From the NCBI GenBank assembly GCA_017477005.1, contig JAFUXY010000126.1, positions 1-6,152 of the forward strand: a stretch of DNA of 6,152 nt. The letters run 5' to 3'. Of the stretch, positions 1 through 5,097 are shown in pieces; position 1 is the stretch's first letter; every line of letters starts with the position of its first letter. The DNA is from Lachnospiraceae bacterium (lineage in GTDB: Bacteria > Bacillota > Clostridia > Lachnospirales > Lachnospiraceae). The translations under genes were made by a program, and so were the position numbers. Below the pieces are notes generated by a model, which ran no database searches, was not told the origin of the DNA, and saw only the letters and a program-made list of their open reading frames with translations.

Positions 1-48
1 CCCATTTCGTGTACCAACAAGAATCCAAGCCCTATATTTACACATAAT

Positions 49-57
49 AATATAGCA
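49..57 (-). promoter_or_regulatory. possible extended -10 promoter leaving the left edge
   Basis: On the minus strand the bases read TG-C-TATATT, an extended -10 element (TG at 57-56, TATATT at 54-49). No convincing -35 hexamer is visible upstream; the stretch there is A-rich. It lies just beyond the terminator that ends the maf operon and would start a transcript near base 42 that leaves the window, so it may serve the next minus-strand gene. The setting is AT-rich and a chance match is quite possible. Confidence 0.25.
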
Positions 58-83
58 TACCACATTTTTTTCTATTCCACAAG

Positions 84-113
84 AAAAAGTGAACGACCGC
101 GCTCAGGTCGTTC
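84..113 (-). terminator. intrinsic terminator of the rlmL-maf operon
   Basis: A perfect 8-bp inverted repeat (GAACGACC at 91-98, GGTCGTTC at 106-113) encloses a 7-base loop. On the minus strand it is followed, after two bases, by TTTTT and then CTT (complement of 81-88). The hairpin starts two bases after the maf stop codon (115-117), the usual arrangement for the end of an operon. No comparable T-tract follows it on the plus strand, so the direction is clear. Confidence 0.85.
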
Positions 114-114
114 C

Positions 115-702
115 TCATTCCAGTCGGCCGCCGCGCCATTCCTCCCACATGCGAAACACCCTTGCTACCGGCAATCCCACTACATTATTGTAATCTCCCT
201 CGATCTTCTCGACCAGGATCGCTCCACTCCCCTGGATGCCATAGGCCCCGGCCTTGTCCAGCGGTTCTCCGCTTGCGACATACCACCGCAGGATATCCCT
301 TGGGAGGTCGTACATGTAGACACTCGTTCGCTCGACAAACTGGGAAAAAGTGCCCTTGCCTTGCTCCGCTTCTTCCATCATTGTCACCCCGGTGAACACT
401 TCATGTCTGCGACCGGCCAGCATGCAAAGCATGTCAAAAGCCTCCTGTTCGTCCGCAGGCTTTCCCAAAATTTCTCCATCGTAATACACGACCGTATCCG
501 CTCCAAGCACCAGCTGTCCCGGATGCAGCGAAACCACCTTCCTCGCCTTTCGCTCGGACAGCTCCTTCACCAGCTCCGCCGGATCCAGGCACATCGAATC
601 CTCCGAAACCTCCTGCGCGTCCACTACAAACGGGATCCCGACCTGCCGCAAAAGCTCCTGGCGCCGGGGCGACCCACTCGCCAAAACCATCTCCTTTTTC
701 AT
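115..702 (-). CDS. maf: Maf-family nucleotide pyrophosphatase (dTTP/UTP type)
   Basis: 195 residues, normal for the family. Maf proteins hydrolyse nucleoside triphosphates to monophosphate plus pyrophosphate, acting on dTTP, UTP and modified pyrimidine nucleotides; in some bacteria overproduction blocks septum formation. Visible motifs are SGSPRR (residues 9-14), the GADTVV block with catalytic Asp69, Lys81 in GKP, DKAGAYGIQG (149-158) and the GDYNNVVGLP block (169-178). AYGIQG points to the YhdE/B. subtilis Maf subgroup rather than the YceF (m7GTP) subgroup. I chose ATG 702 because MKKEMVLASGSPRR matches the usual family N-terminus. The frame is open further upstream, with ATGs at 720 and 714, but those codons lie inside the preceding phosphoesterase gene. 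ATG 702 overlaps that gene's stop as TAATG, suggesting translational coupling. An AAGGAG directly before the next in-frame ATG (690) is too close to serve it. Confidence 0.93.
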   Translation of the reverse strand: MKKEMVLASGSPRRQELLRQVGIPFVVDAQEVSEDSMCLDPAELVKELSERKARKVVSLHPGQLVLGADTVVYYDGEILGKPADEQEAFDMLCMLAGRRHEVFTGVTMMEEAEQGKGTFSQFVERTSVYMYDLPRDILRWYVASGEPLDKAGAYGIQGSGAILVEKIEGDYNNVVGLPVARVFRMWEEWRGGRLE

Positions 703-1271
703 TACCAAAACCATCCCCATTTCTTTTTCGGCACAGCGCCTTCTCTCTCCCGGCGGATATACTTCAGCGCCGCATGCCACTCCCCCCTCGCATCCACATC
801 AAACACGATGTACGAAGGCTCATGCCCATCCTGCCGCGGAAGAGAAATGCTGCCCGGATTGTAGATGCGAACCCCATCGATCTCCGTCACCTCCGGCTCA
901 TGCGTATGCCCGAACAGAGCCGTATCGCAGCCATTTTCGAGGGCGGCTTCCGCCAGATGCGAAAGGTCAAACCGCACCCCATGGTGGTGTCCATGGACCA
1001 GCAGCACCCGGTGCTTCCCCAACTGTACGATGGCCTCCGTCGGCATATCCCCGCCATAATCGCAGTTCCCCCGCACCATTACCACTGGGCAAGGCGCCAT
1101 CTCACGGATCCATCCACTGTAATCCTCCGAATCCCCCATATGCAGTATCAAATCCGGCGAAACCTGCTTTATGATCTTTTCCAAATTGTCATTTCTTCCA
1201 TGCGAATCGCTGACGGCGAGCACCATGCCGCTGTCCAGCGCAAAATCGCAATCCACTTCCCACTGATTCAT
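702..1271 (-). CDS. YfcE/MJ0936-type metallophosphoesterase
   Basis: 189 residues; a single-domain calcineurin-like phosphoesterase of the YfcE/MJ0936 family, two-metal phosphodiesterases with poorly defined natural substrates. The metal-binding motif series is complete: SDSHG (21-25; Asp22, His24), GD (46-47), GNCD (68-71), HGHHHG (93-98), GHTH (121-124) and NPGS (138-141). The start at 1271 is supported by GGAAAGGAT ending three bases before the ATG. An internal ATG at 1226 (MVLAVSDSHG) matches the shorter N-terminus of many relatives but has no better ribosome site, so about 15 extra residues seem genuine. The C-terminus is unusual, ending KKKWGWFW, past the core fold. The gene follows rdgB by 29 bases and its stop overlaps the maf start. 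A B. subtilis relative (YsnB) also lies beside an rdgB homologue, so this pairing recurs. The physiological role remains open. Confidence 0.9.
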   Translation of the reverse strand: MNQWEVDCDFALDSGMVLAVSDSHGRNDNLEKIIKQVSPDLILHMGDSEDYSGWIREMAPCPVVMVRGNCDYGGDMPTEAIVQLGKHRVLLVHGHHHGVRFDLSHLAEAALENGCDTALFGHTHEPEVTEIDGVRIYNPGSISLPRQDGHEPSYIVFDVDARGEWHAALKYIRREREGAVPKKKWGWFW

Positions 1272-1300
1272 AGTATCCTTTCCGCAACGCTTTTTCTAGT

Positions 1301-1894
1301 TCACAACGTTTCCAACAGATCCCGCATCTGCCGCAACGCCTGACCCCTGTGGCTGATCTCATTTTTCTGCTCCGGTGAGATCGCCGCCGTCGATACCCCA
1401 TACCTCTCCACATAAAAGATCGGATCGTAGCCAAACCCGTTTTCTCCCATCGGCTTGTCCCCGATATACCCCTCGATCACGCCCTTTGTCGCAAGCTCCC
1501 GGCCGTCCGGCAGCACTGCCGCAATCGCGCAGACAAACCGGGCGCCCCGCTTTTCCTTCGGCACCTCCGCCATTCGCTCCAAAATCGTCTGATTCTTGAT
1601 CTCATCCGGCGTATCCTCTCCGAGATAACGCGCCGAATGCACCCCGGGCTCTCCGCCAAATGCATCGATCTCCAGCCCGGAATCGTCCGCGACCACGATC
1701 GAATCGGTATGCGCCGCCACCGCCCTCGCCTTGATGAGCGCATTCTCTTCGAAGGTTTGGCCGTCCTCTACAATATCCACCTCGATCCCGGCCTCTTTCA
1801 TCGAAAATACCTCGTATTTTTCCGGATCGAGCATCTCGCGAAACTCCCTCGTTTTGTTTGCATTTCCCGTGGCAAACACCAGCTTTTTCTTCAT
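1301..1894 (-). CDS. rdgB: RdgB/HAM1 XTP/dITP diphosphatase
   Basis: 197 residues, the usual family length. The enzyme hydrolyses dITP, ITP and XTP to the monophosphate plus pyrophosphate, keeping deaminated purines out of DNA and RNA; it acts in the cytoplasm and needs Mg2+. All family signatures are present: TGNANK (9-14) for triphosphate contact, TFEENA (47-52), VADDSGL (68-74) with catalytic Asp70, GVHSARY (84-90), GFGYDPIF (153-160) for base recognition, and SHRG (181-184). The start is clear: ATG 1894 is preceded by AAAAAAGGAGG with a 10-base spacer, and MKKKLVFATGN is a typical N-terminus. The gene begins 56 bases after the amidase stop, with no terminator between, and is followed after 29 bases by the phosphoesterase, so it should share their transcript. 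Confidence 0.97.
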   Translation of the reverse strand: MKKKLVFATGNANKTREFREMLDPEKYEVFSMKEAGIEVDIVEDGQTFEENALIKARAVAAHTDSIVVADDSGLEIDAFGGEPGVHSARYLGEDTPDEIKNQTILERMAEVPKEKRGARFVCAIAAVLPDGRELATKGVIEGYIGDKPMGENGFGYDPIFYVERYGVSTAAISPEQKNEISHRGQALRQMRDLLETL

Positions 1895-1935
1895 AAATGA
1901 TCATCCTCCTTTTTTCGCCTGCAAACGATAATCCG

Positions 1936-1966
1936 TCCTCTATCCCCCCATCAATCCTCTATCCCC
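1936..1966. repeat. 12-bp direct repeat around the amidase stop codon
   Basis: TCCTCTATCCCC (plus strand) occurs at 1936-1947 and again at 1955-1966, a 19-base period. One copy encodes the last residues of the amidase (Gly-Ile-Glu-Asp), the other lies just after its stop. This resembles a small tandem duplication or slippage event at the gene end. No function is implied. Confidence 0.5.
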
Positions 1967-3021
1967 AATTTCTGAAGTATTCCCAGATAAATACCCATAG
2001 CGATCTTCCGTTGGTATTCCTTGGTGCGAAGCAGCGCCTGCTCCTCTGGATTAGTCAAAAACCCGCATTCACACAACACCGAAGGCCCATCCGTCATCCG
2101 AAGCACATACAGCTCGTCCCCCGGCACCAGCCCCTTGCTCGCACTGCCCATCTCAAAAAGCATATGATCGAGAATATACCCCGCCAGCTCCTTCGACTCC
2201 CCGGTCTTGTCCGTCACCATATACATGACGCTCGCCCCGGAAATGCCGGACAACCGGCCGCTGTCGGTGGAGTTGATATGCACGCTCACAAAGGCGTCCG
2301 TCTTCAGATCGTTCGGCAGCTCCACCCGATCCGGAAAATCCGGATTTGTGTCCTTCAGCCTCGTATAATACACGCCGATATTGTGTTTGTCCTTGTCAAA
2401 CAACTTTTTCAACTGCCGGACGATGCCCAGATTGATGTCCTTTTCATACACATCTCCCTGGACAGCGCCGGGATCCTCGGCCCCATGCCCTGCGTCGATC
2501 GCCACCAGATAATCATAAATTTTTTTCGGACGTTTGAAATCCAGATACAGATAATTTCCGCTCTGCGTAATCTCCGGCTCAAAAATATGATTGGTTGAAA
2601 TATCAATCATCCCAACGTGGTCATACACCTCATACCGCATATCCGAGATGCCCTCGGTCTTTCCAATCATCGGATAATCATAAAAATACGTGTCGCCTAC
2701 CCCCGGAATGGACAGCAGAATCTCCTTGGACATATACTTCTCGGAGACGGAAATCTGATCCATATCCACCGAAGTCGGGATCTCCAAACGGATCTGGTGC
2801 TGCTGAAGCTCTATGTAATCCTGGCTCGTTTTTAATAGGCTTGAATCATCCTTCAACATAGAAAGCACCGACCCGCTGACAGAGCGGCCGGACTGTCCCG
2901 CTTGTTCCGAAAGCGCCAAAGCCGTCGCATGAAAATTGGGAAACCGCATCAGCACGATCAGACAAATTCCCATCAACAGCATCGAAAAGCTCGAGAGAAA
3001 GGCTACGACTTTTTCTTCCAT
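1951..3021 (-). CDS. membrane-anchored N-acetylmuramoyl-L-alanine amidase (Amidase_3)
   Basis: 356 residues. The enzyme cuts the amide bond between MurNAc and the stem peptide of peptidoglycan. Residues about 5-26 form one hydrophobic segment after a short charged start, a signal anchor or uncleaved signal peptide that places the enzyme outside the membrane. Residues about 72-165 form a beta-rich linker region that looks AMIN-like, though no firm signature can be claimed. Residues about 171-352 are the catalytic Amidase_3 domain: AIDAGHG with zinc ligand His179, YEKDINL with Glu193, SVHINST with His248, and CECGFLTNPEE with catalytic Glu318. Every catalytic residue is intact. ATG 3021 has AGGAG 10 bases upstream, and both the site and the start lie inside the 3' end of the methyltransferase gene, giving a 19-base overlap and probable translational coupling. 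It is larger than the spore germination amidase CwlD (about 240 residues), so I give no symbol; roles in cell separation, wall turnover or sporulation are all possible. Confidence 0.93.
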   Translation of the reverse strand: MEEKVVAFLSSFSMLLMGICLIVLMRFPNFHATALALSEQAGQSGRSVSGSVLSMLKDDSSLLKTSQDYIELQQHQIRLEIPTSVDMDQISVSEKYMSKEILLSIPGVGDTYFYDYPMIGKTEGISDMRYEVYDHVGMIDISTNHIFEPEITQSGNYLYLDFKRPKKIYDYLVAIDAGHGAEDPGAVQGDVYEKDINLGIVRQLKKLFDKDKHNIGVYYTRLKDTNPDFPDRVELPNDLKTDAFVSVHINSTDSGRLSGISGASVMYMVTDKTGESKELAGYILDHMLFEMGSASKGLVPGDELYVLRMTDGPSVLCECGFLTNPEEQALLRTKEYQRKIAMGIYLGILQKLGIED

Positions 3022-4154
3022 TTTGGTTTCGCTCCTATATATTGATAATAATACGCACGGATCATCCCGTTATACACCTTGCGATTCTTGTCCGCCTTCC
3101 GCCCAAAGGCCTTCTGCGCCTTTTCATAAGCGGTAATCACGTACATAGACCAATCCTTCAATCCCCGGTACGCTCGACCCAGAGCACGGTAGGTTTCATA
3201 CAACTCGTCCGCCTCCCCCATCCTCTCCCCATAGGGAGGGTTGGTAATAATAAAGCCATACGGCTTTGCATGGGAAAGCGAACCCACATCCCGCTCCTGA
3301 AAATGGATCATCCCGGACACCCCTGCTCGGGCCGCGTTTTCCCTCGCCACCGCCAATACCCTGCCGTCGATGTCGAAGCCCTGTAGATCTGTTTCCACCT
3401 CGTCCTTGATACGGCTTTGTGCCTCCTTGCGCGCGTCCCGCCAGACCGAACCCAGGTCCGGATATTTCCATTCCTCCGCCAAAAACGAGCGATTTGCCCC
3501 CGGCGCCATATCCCTCGCCATCATTGCCGCTTCGATCAAAAAGGTGCCGCTTCCGCAAAACGGGTCAATCAAGATTCGATCCCCCCGCCAAGGCGTCAGA
3601 CCGATCAACGCGCAGGCCAGCGTCTCCGAAATTGGCGCTTCCCCGCTCATCGTCCGGTAGCCACGCTTGTGCAGCGAAGCGCCCGTTGTATCCAAAGCCA
3701 CCATCACGCTATCCTTCAGCAGAGAAATCCGCACTGGATAGGCGGGGCCGTCCTCCGGAAAACGAGAGATCCCATACTGCGCCCCCAGCCTCTCCACCAT
3801 CGCCTTTTTCGCAATGGATTGAATATCCGTCGTCGAAAACAACTTGCTCTTGATCGAAGTCGCTTTCGTGACCCAGAATTTTCCATCCCTTGGAATATAC
3901 CGCTCCCAAGGAAGCGCGCGTACTCCCTCGAACAACTCATCAAAGGTCGCCGCCGGAAAGCTCCCGACATGAATCATCACCCGTTCTACCGTCCGAAGCC
4001 ACAGATTGGACAAGGCAATAGCCTCCCTATCTCCGTGGAAGAAAATCCGGCCGTCCTCCACCTTTGAAATCTCATAACCCAAATCGTATATTTCCCGCTT
4101 TGCCACGGCCTCCAGCCCAAAATGGCAAGGCGCTATCAGCTCAAATGTATCCAT
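3003..4154 (-). CDS. rlmL: THUMP-domain 23S rRNA guanine-N2 methyltransferase (RlmL/YpsC type)
   Basis: 383 residues from ATG 4154, close to B. subtilis YpsC and to the N-terminal half of E. coli RlmL/RlmK. Family members use S-adenosylmethionine to methylate N2 of a guanine in 23S rRNA (G2445 in E. coli). The N-terminal part (about 1-155) carries a ferredoxin-like segment and THUMP domain for RNA binding; the C-terminal part is the methyltransferase. Visible motifs are DPFCGSGTFLIEAA (197-210), the cofactor-binding GFDIDGRVLAVARENA (259-274), and catalytic NPPYGERM (305-312). The lysine-rich tail (KPKWKKKS) suits RNA contact. A GTG at 4184 would add 10 residues but has no ribosome site; ATG 4154 has GGGAGG three bases upstream, slightly close, with a second GGAGGG further up. 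The exact target nucleotide is inferred from the family. The gene heads the housekeeping operon and its end overlaps the amidase gene. Confidence 0.93.
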   Translation of the reverse strand: MDTFELIAPCHFGLEAVAKREIYDLGYEISKVEDGRIFFHGDREAIALSNLWLRTVERVMIHVGSFPAATFDELFEGVRALPWERYIPRDGKFWVTKATSIKSKLFSTTDIQSIAKKAMVERLGAQYGISRFPEDGPAYPVRISLLKDSVMVALDTTGASLHKRGYRTMSGEAPISETLACALIGLTPWRGDRILIDPFCGSGTFLIEAAMMARDMAPGANRSFLAEEWKYPDLGSVWRDARKEAQSRIKDEVETDLQGFDIDGRVLAVARENAARAGVSGMIHFQERDVGSLSHAKPYGFIITNPPYGERMGEADELYETYRALGRAYRGLKDWSMYVITAYEKAQKAFGRKADKNRKVYNGMIRAYYYQYIGAKPKWKKKS

Positions 4155-4203
4155 GTTCCTCCCATTACCCTCCAAAATCCTCACGTTTCTAATAACGATT
4201 CAG

Positions 4204-4278
4204 TCATCCCAATTCTGCCATCCCTATTCCTTCAAAAATATCTTTTGCATAACCATAGAATGCTGTATTTTTGCTCAT
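4204..4278 (-). CDS. 24-residue small ORF upstream of rlmL
   Basis: A 24-codon frame from ATG 4278 to TGA 4204, beginning MSKNTAFYGYAKD and ending GIGMAELG. It has a ribosome site, AAAAAGGA, four bases before the ATG, and stops 49 bases before the rlmL start on the same strand. Composition looks protein-like, with aromatic residues near the start and an amphipathic middle, and no run of a single amino acid of the kind used in attenuation leader peptides. It could be a conserved small protein or an upstream frame that tunes rlmL translation. I do not recognise a family. A chance frame of this size is possible; the ribosome site and position are what support it. Confidence 0.45.
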   Translation of the reverse strand: MSKNTAFYGYAKDIFEGIGMAELG

Positions 4279-4340
4279 GATTTCCTTTTTGGGCGGCTGA
4301 ATAATTACTTTTTTAACACATTTGAAGAAATTTTAAACTA

Positions 4341-4370
4341 ATTATAAACTGTTTATTAATAATTTATTAA
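4341..4370 (-). promoter_or_regulatory. candidate promoter for the small ORF and rlmL operon
   Basis: On the minus strand, TTAATA (complement of 4365-4370; four of six consensus bases) is followed by an 18-base spacer and a perfect TATAAT (complement of 4341-4346). Transcription would start near 4334, about 56 bases before the 24-codon frame and 180 bases before rlmL. The -35 match is modest and the block is very AT-rich, so TATAAT by chance is plausible, but the position is right for the housekeeping operon. Confidence 0.4.
4352..4370. repeat. AT-rich palindrome between divergent promoters
   Basis: TTAATAA and TTATTAA (4356-4362 and 4364-4370) form a perfect inverted repeat around one central base. 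TTTATTAA also occurs as a direct repeat at 4352-4359 and 4363-4370, 11 bases apart, about one helical turn. The site overlaps the -35 region of the minus-strand promoter candidate and lies 17 bases from the -35 of the plus-strand one, where an operator would sit. Low complexity makes chance a serious alternative. Confidence 0.35.
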
Positions 4371-4386
4371 GAATGCCCCAAACCCC

Positions 4387-4415
4387 TTGCCGAACGCGAA
4401 AACACATTGTATAAT
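4387..4415 (+). promoter_or_regulatory. sigma-A-type promoter for the candidate small RNA
   Basis: TTGCCG (4387-4392; four of six consensus bases) is followed by an ideal 17-base spacer and a perfect TATAAT (4410-4415). Start of transcription is expected near 4421-4423. No plus-strand protein gene lies downstream, so the product is most likely a short non-coding RNA that ends at the hairpin about 90 bases further on. Confidence 0.6.
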
Positions 4416-4420
4416 GCTCT

Positions 4421-4511
4421 ACGTAAGGTGAACAAAGCCTTACAGATTCCCTTATTAATTACTTATACTCCCCTCGAAAGGCTCCGCTTCGGCGGAGCCT
4501 TTCATTTTGTC
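4421..4511 (+). ncRNA. candidate small RNA of about 90 nt
   Basis: The segment is bounded by a consensus-like promoter (4387-4415) and a strong terminator-like hairpin (4476-4503). The 5' end folds as a stem: GTAAGG (4423-4428) pairs with CCTTAC (4438-4443), extended by a G-U pair, with a 7-base loop. The middle (4444-4475) is predicted single-stranded and carries two C-rich motifs, ATTCCCTT (4446-4453) and CTCCCCTC (4468-4475), able to pair with G-rich ribosome sites, as C-rich loops of other Firmicute small RNAs do. It matches no RNA family I can recall (not 6S, SRP RNA, tmRNA or a known riboswitch by eye). A short GTG-initiated frame (4428) runs through it and the hairpin without a stop, which argues against a leader peptide. 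Expression is inferred. Confidence 0.45.
4476..4511 (+). terminator. UUCG-loop hairpin terminator of the candidate small RNA
   Basis: GAAAGGCTCCGC (4476-4487) pairs perfectly with GCGGAGCCTTTC (4492-4503) around TTCG, a 12-bp stem. On the plus strand this is the very stable cUUCGg tetraloop, and the stem is followed by ATTTTGT. On the minus strand the loop would be CGAA and no T-tract follows. Both facts point to plus-strand use, although the T-tract is only moderate. Confidence 0.65.
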
Positions 4512-4576
4512 CGCATCCAATCCCAACCTTCCCAGAAAATTTCCATCACCTCTAAATATACCTTTTGTCTCTCCAT
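4502..4576 (-). CDS. 24-residue Trp-rich small ORF, doubtful
   Basis: ATG 4576 to TGA 4502, 24 codons, beginning MERQKVYLEVME and ending EGWDWMRTK; the tail has three tryptophans. An AAGGGAG lies eight bases upstream of the ATG, and the stop runs into the terminator hairpin. The same frame is open about 25 codons further upstream without a start codon, so this could be the end of a decayed gene. The -35 and -10 boxes of a minus-strand promoter candidate overlap its first codons, so either the frame or the promoter may be accidental. No family recognised. Confidence 0.25.
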   Translation of the reverse strand: MERQKVYLEVMEIFWEGWDWMRTK

Positions 4577-4584
4577 GATGTCAA
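4555..4584 (-). promoter_or_regulatory. minus-strand promoter candidate facing the small RNA
   Basis: A perfect TTGACA (complement of 4579-4584) is followed by an 18-base spacer and TATATT (complement of 4555-4560; five of six). Transcription would start near 4548 and run leftward across the whole candidate small RNA, its promoter and then the rlmL leader. It could be the distal promoter of the rlmL operon or make an antisense partner of the small RNA. Confidence 0.45.
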
Positions 4585-4661
4585 CTCCCTTCCTGCACCA
4601 TCGTTCCCGCGCGCATGGGGCAGGTCGCCCGGCTCCCGTGCAAAATCACATTGTAAACCAT
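4581..4661 (-). CDS. 26-residue small ORF after the cassette terminator, doubtful
   Basis: ATG 4661 to TGA 4581, 26 codons, beginning MVYNVILHGSRATC. Its main support is an excellent ribosome site, AAAAGGAGG, five bases before the ATG. The peptide shows no hydrophobic segment or recognisable motif, and no promoter is visible between it and the terminator at 4677-4715, so transcription would need read-through. It ends four bases before the next short frame. It may be a relic of an older gene. Confidence 0.22.
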   Translation of the reverse strand: MVYNVILHGSRATCPMRAGTMVQEGS

Positions 4662-4676
4662 TGCTCCTCCTTTTCA

Positions 4677-4715
4677 CAATAAAAAACCACTCTCCATATT
4701 GGGGAAAGTGGTTTT
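4677..4715 (-). terminator. intrinsic terminator of the Panacea cassette
   Basis: Arms 4683-4695 and 4703-4715 form a 13-bp stem with a 7-base loop. On the minus strand the arm runs into TTTTTTATT (complement of 4678-4686). One position (4692/4706) is a G-U pair in minus-strand RNA but a C-A mismatch in plus-strand RNA, which supports minus-strand use. It begins five bases after the stop codon of the last cassette gene. Confidence 0.88.
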
Positions 4716-4719
4716 GTCA

Positions 4720-5097
4720 TCAATCTTCGTGAGTTTTATGCTTGCCGTCTATCCGGCATATTACAAAATACGTCTTTTCGTTATAATACCCAAACAGCCG
4801 AAACTTGCTTCGCGGCTTGCCATAGTGGATGATTTCTTTTCCGTCTCGGTTCATTTGCATCGACTTTCCAAGCCCACGCTTCCGCAAATACAGTTTATCA
4901 ACTTCTGTTATTGTAAGCCCCTTGTAAACTGTTTCTGCGATAAACCTATGCAGCTCCTTTATATCTGCCTGATCGGCATCCTTAAATTCAAAACCGTTGT
5001 CCAGCTTATCTTCAATCGAAATCAAAAACTTTCTTTCTTGATTCCTTATTTTCGGCAAGCCTGCATGGCTTACACGCTTCGTTAATCGACCTGCCAT
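4720..5097 (-). CDS. uncharacterised basic protein, candidate toxin paired with Panacea antitoxin
   Basis: 125 residues; I do not recognise a named family. The first 25 residues are basic (MAGRLTKRV and onward). Residues about 36-75 look helical (IKELHRFIAETVYKG, TEVDKLYLRKRG). Residues 98-123 look like paired strands ending in a D-G-K-H-K-T-H tail: FRLFGYYNEK followed by TYFVICRIDGKHKTH. This layout, a helical start with a closing strand pair ending near a D..HK.H motif, resembles small RelE/ParE-like toxins, but that is inference from pattern only. The start is firm: ATG 5097 directly follows the TAA of the Panacea gene (TAAATG), with GGGAG five bases upstream inside that gene, so the two should be translated together. 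Position as the last gene of the operon beside a Panacea-domain antitoxin is the main reason to suspect a toxin. There is no signal peptide or membrane segment, so it should be cytosolic. Confidence 0.85.
   Translation of the reverse strand: MAGRLTKRVSHAGLPKIRNQERKFLISIEDKLDNGFEFKDADQADIKELHRFIAETVYKGLTITEVDKLYLRKRGLGKSMQMNRDGKEIIHYGKPRSKFRLFGYYNEKTYFVICRIDGKHKTHED

Larger units (their letters stand above)
4155..4719. other. intergenic centre without a normal-length gene
   Basis: These 565 bases separate the Panacea cassette from the housekeeping operon. From right to left they hold the cassette terminator, two overlapping-region short frames on the minus strand, a minus-strand promoter-like pair, a plus-strand promoter and hairpin that define a candidate small RNA, an AT-rich block with a palindrome and a second minus-strand promoter candidate, and a 24-codon frame before rlmL. 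AT content is clearly highest at about 4310-4375. The longer open frames on the plus strand here lack ribosome sites and are not supported. Confidence 0.8.

Noticed and set aside
774..1343. 189-codon plus-strand frame opposite the phosphoesterase gene
   Set aside because: It mirrors a gene with a full set of phosphoesterase motifs and shows no domain or ribosome site of its own.
1897..2598. 233-codon plus-strand frame opposite the amidase gene
   Set aside because: Antisense shadow of the catalytic domain; no recognisable protein features and no ribosome site.
4153..4341. 62-codon hydrophobic plus-strand frame, considered as a type I toxin
   Set aside because: No ribosome site before its ATG, no promoter upstream, and it overlaps the rlmL start and the 24-codon frame on the other strand.
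4460..4500. GGGGAGTA on the minus strand beside a hairpin, considered as a yybP-ykoY (Mn2+) riboswitch
   Set aside because: Only the short motif matches; the other conserved loop and the closing helices are not found, and the downstream genes do not suit manganese control.
4407..4682. 91-codon plus-strand frame across the small RNA region
   Set aside because: It starts at a TTG within the spacer and -10 box of the promoter and runs through a strong hairpin; composition is not protein-like.
4699..5085. 128-codon plus-strand frame opposite the candidate toxin gene
   Set aside because: It starts with TTG inside the terminator, has no ribosome site, and is antisense to a gene with firm start, coupling and terminator.
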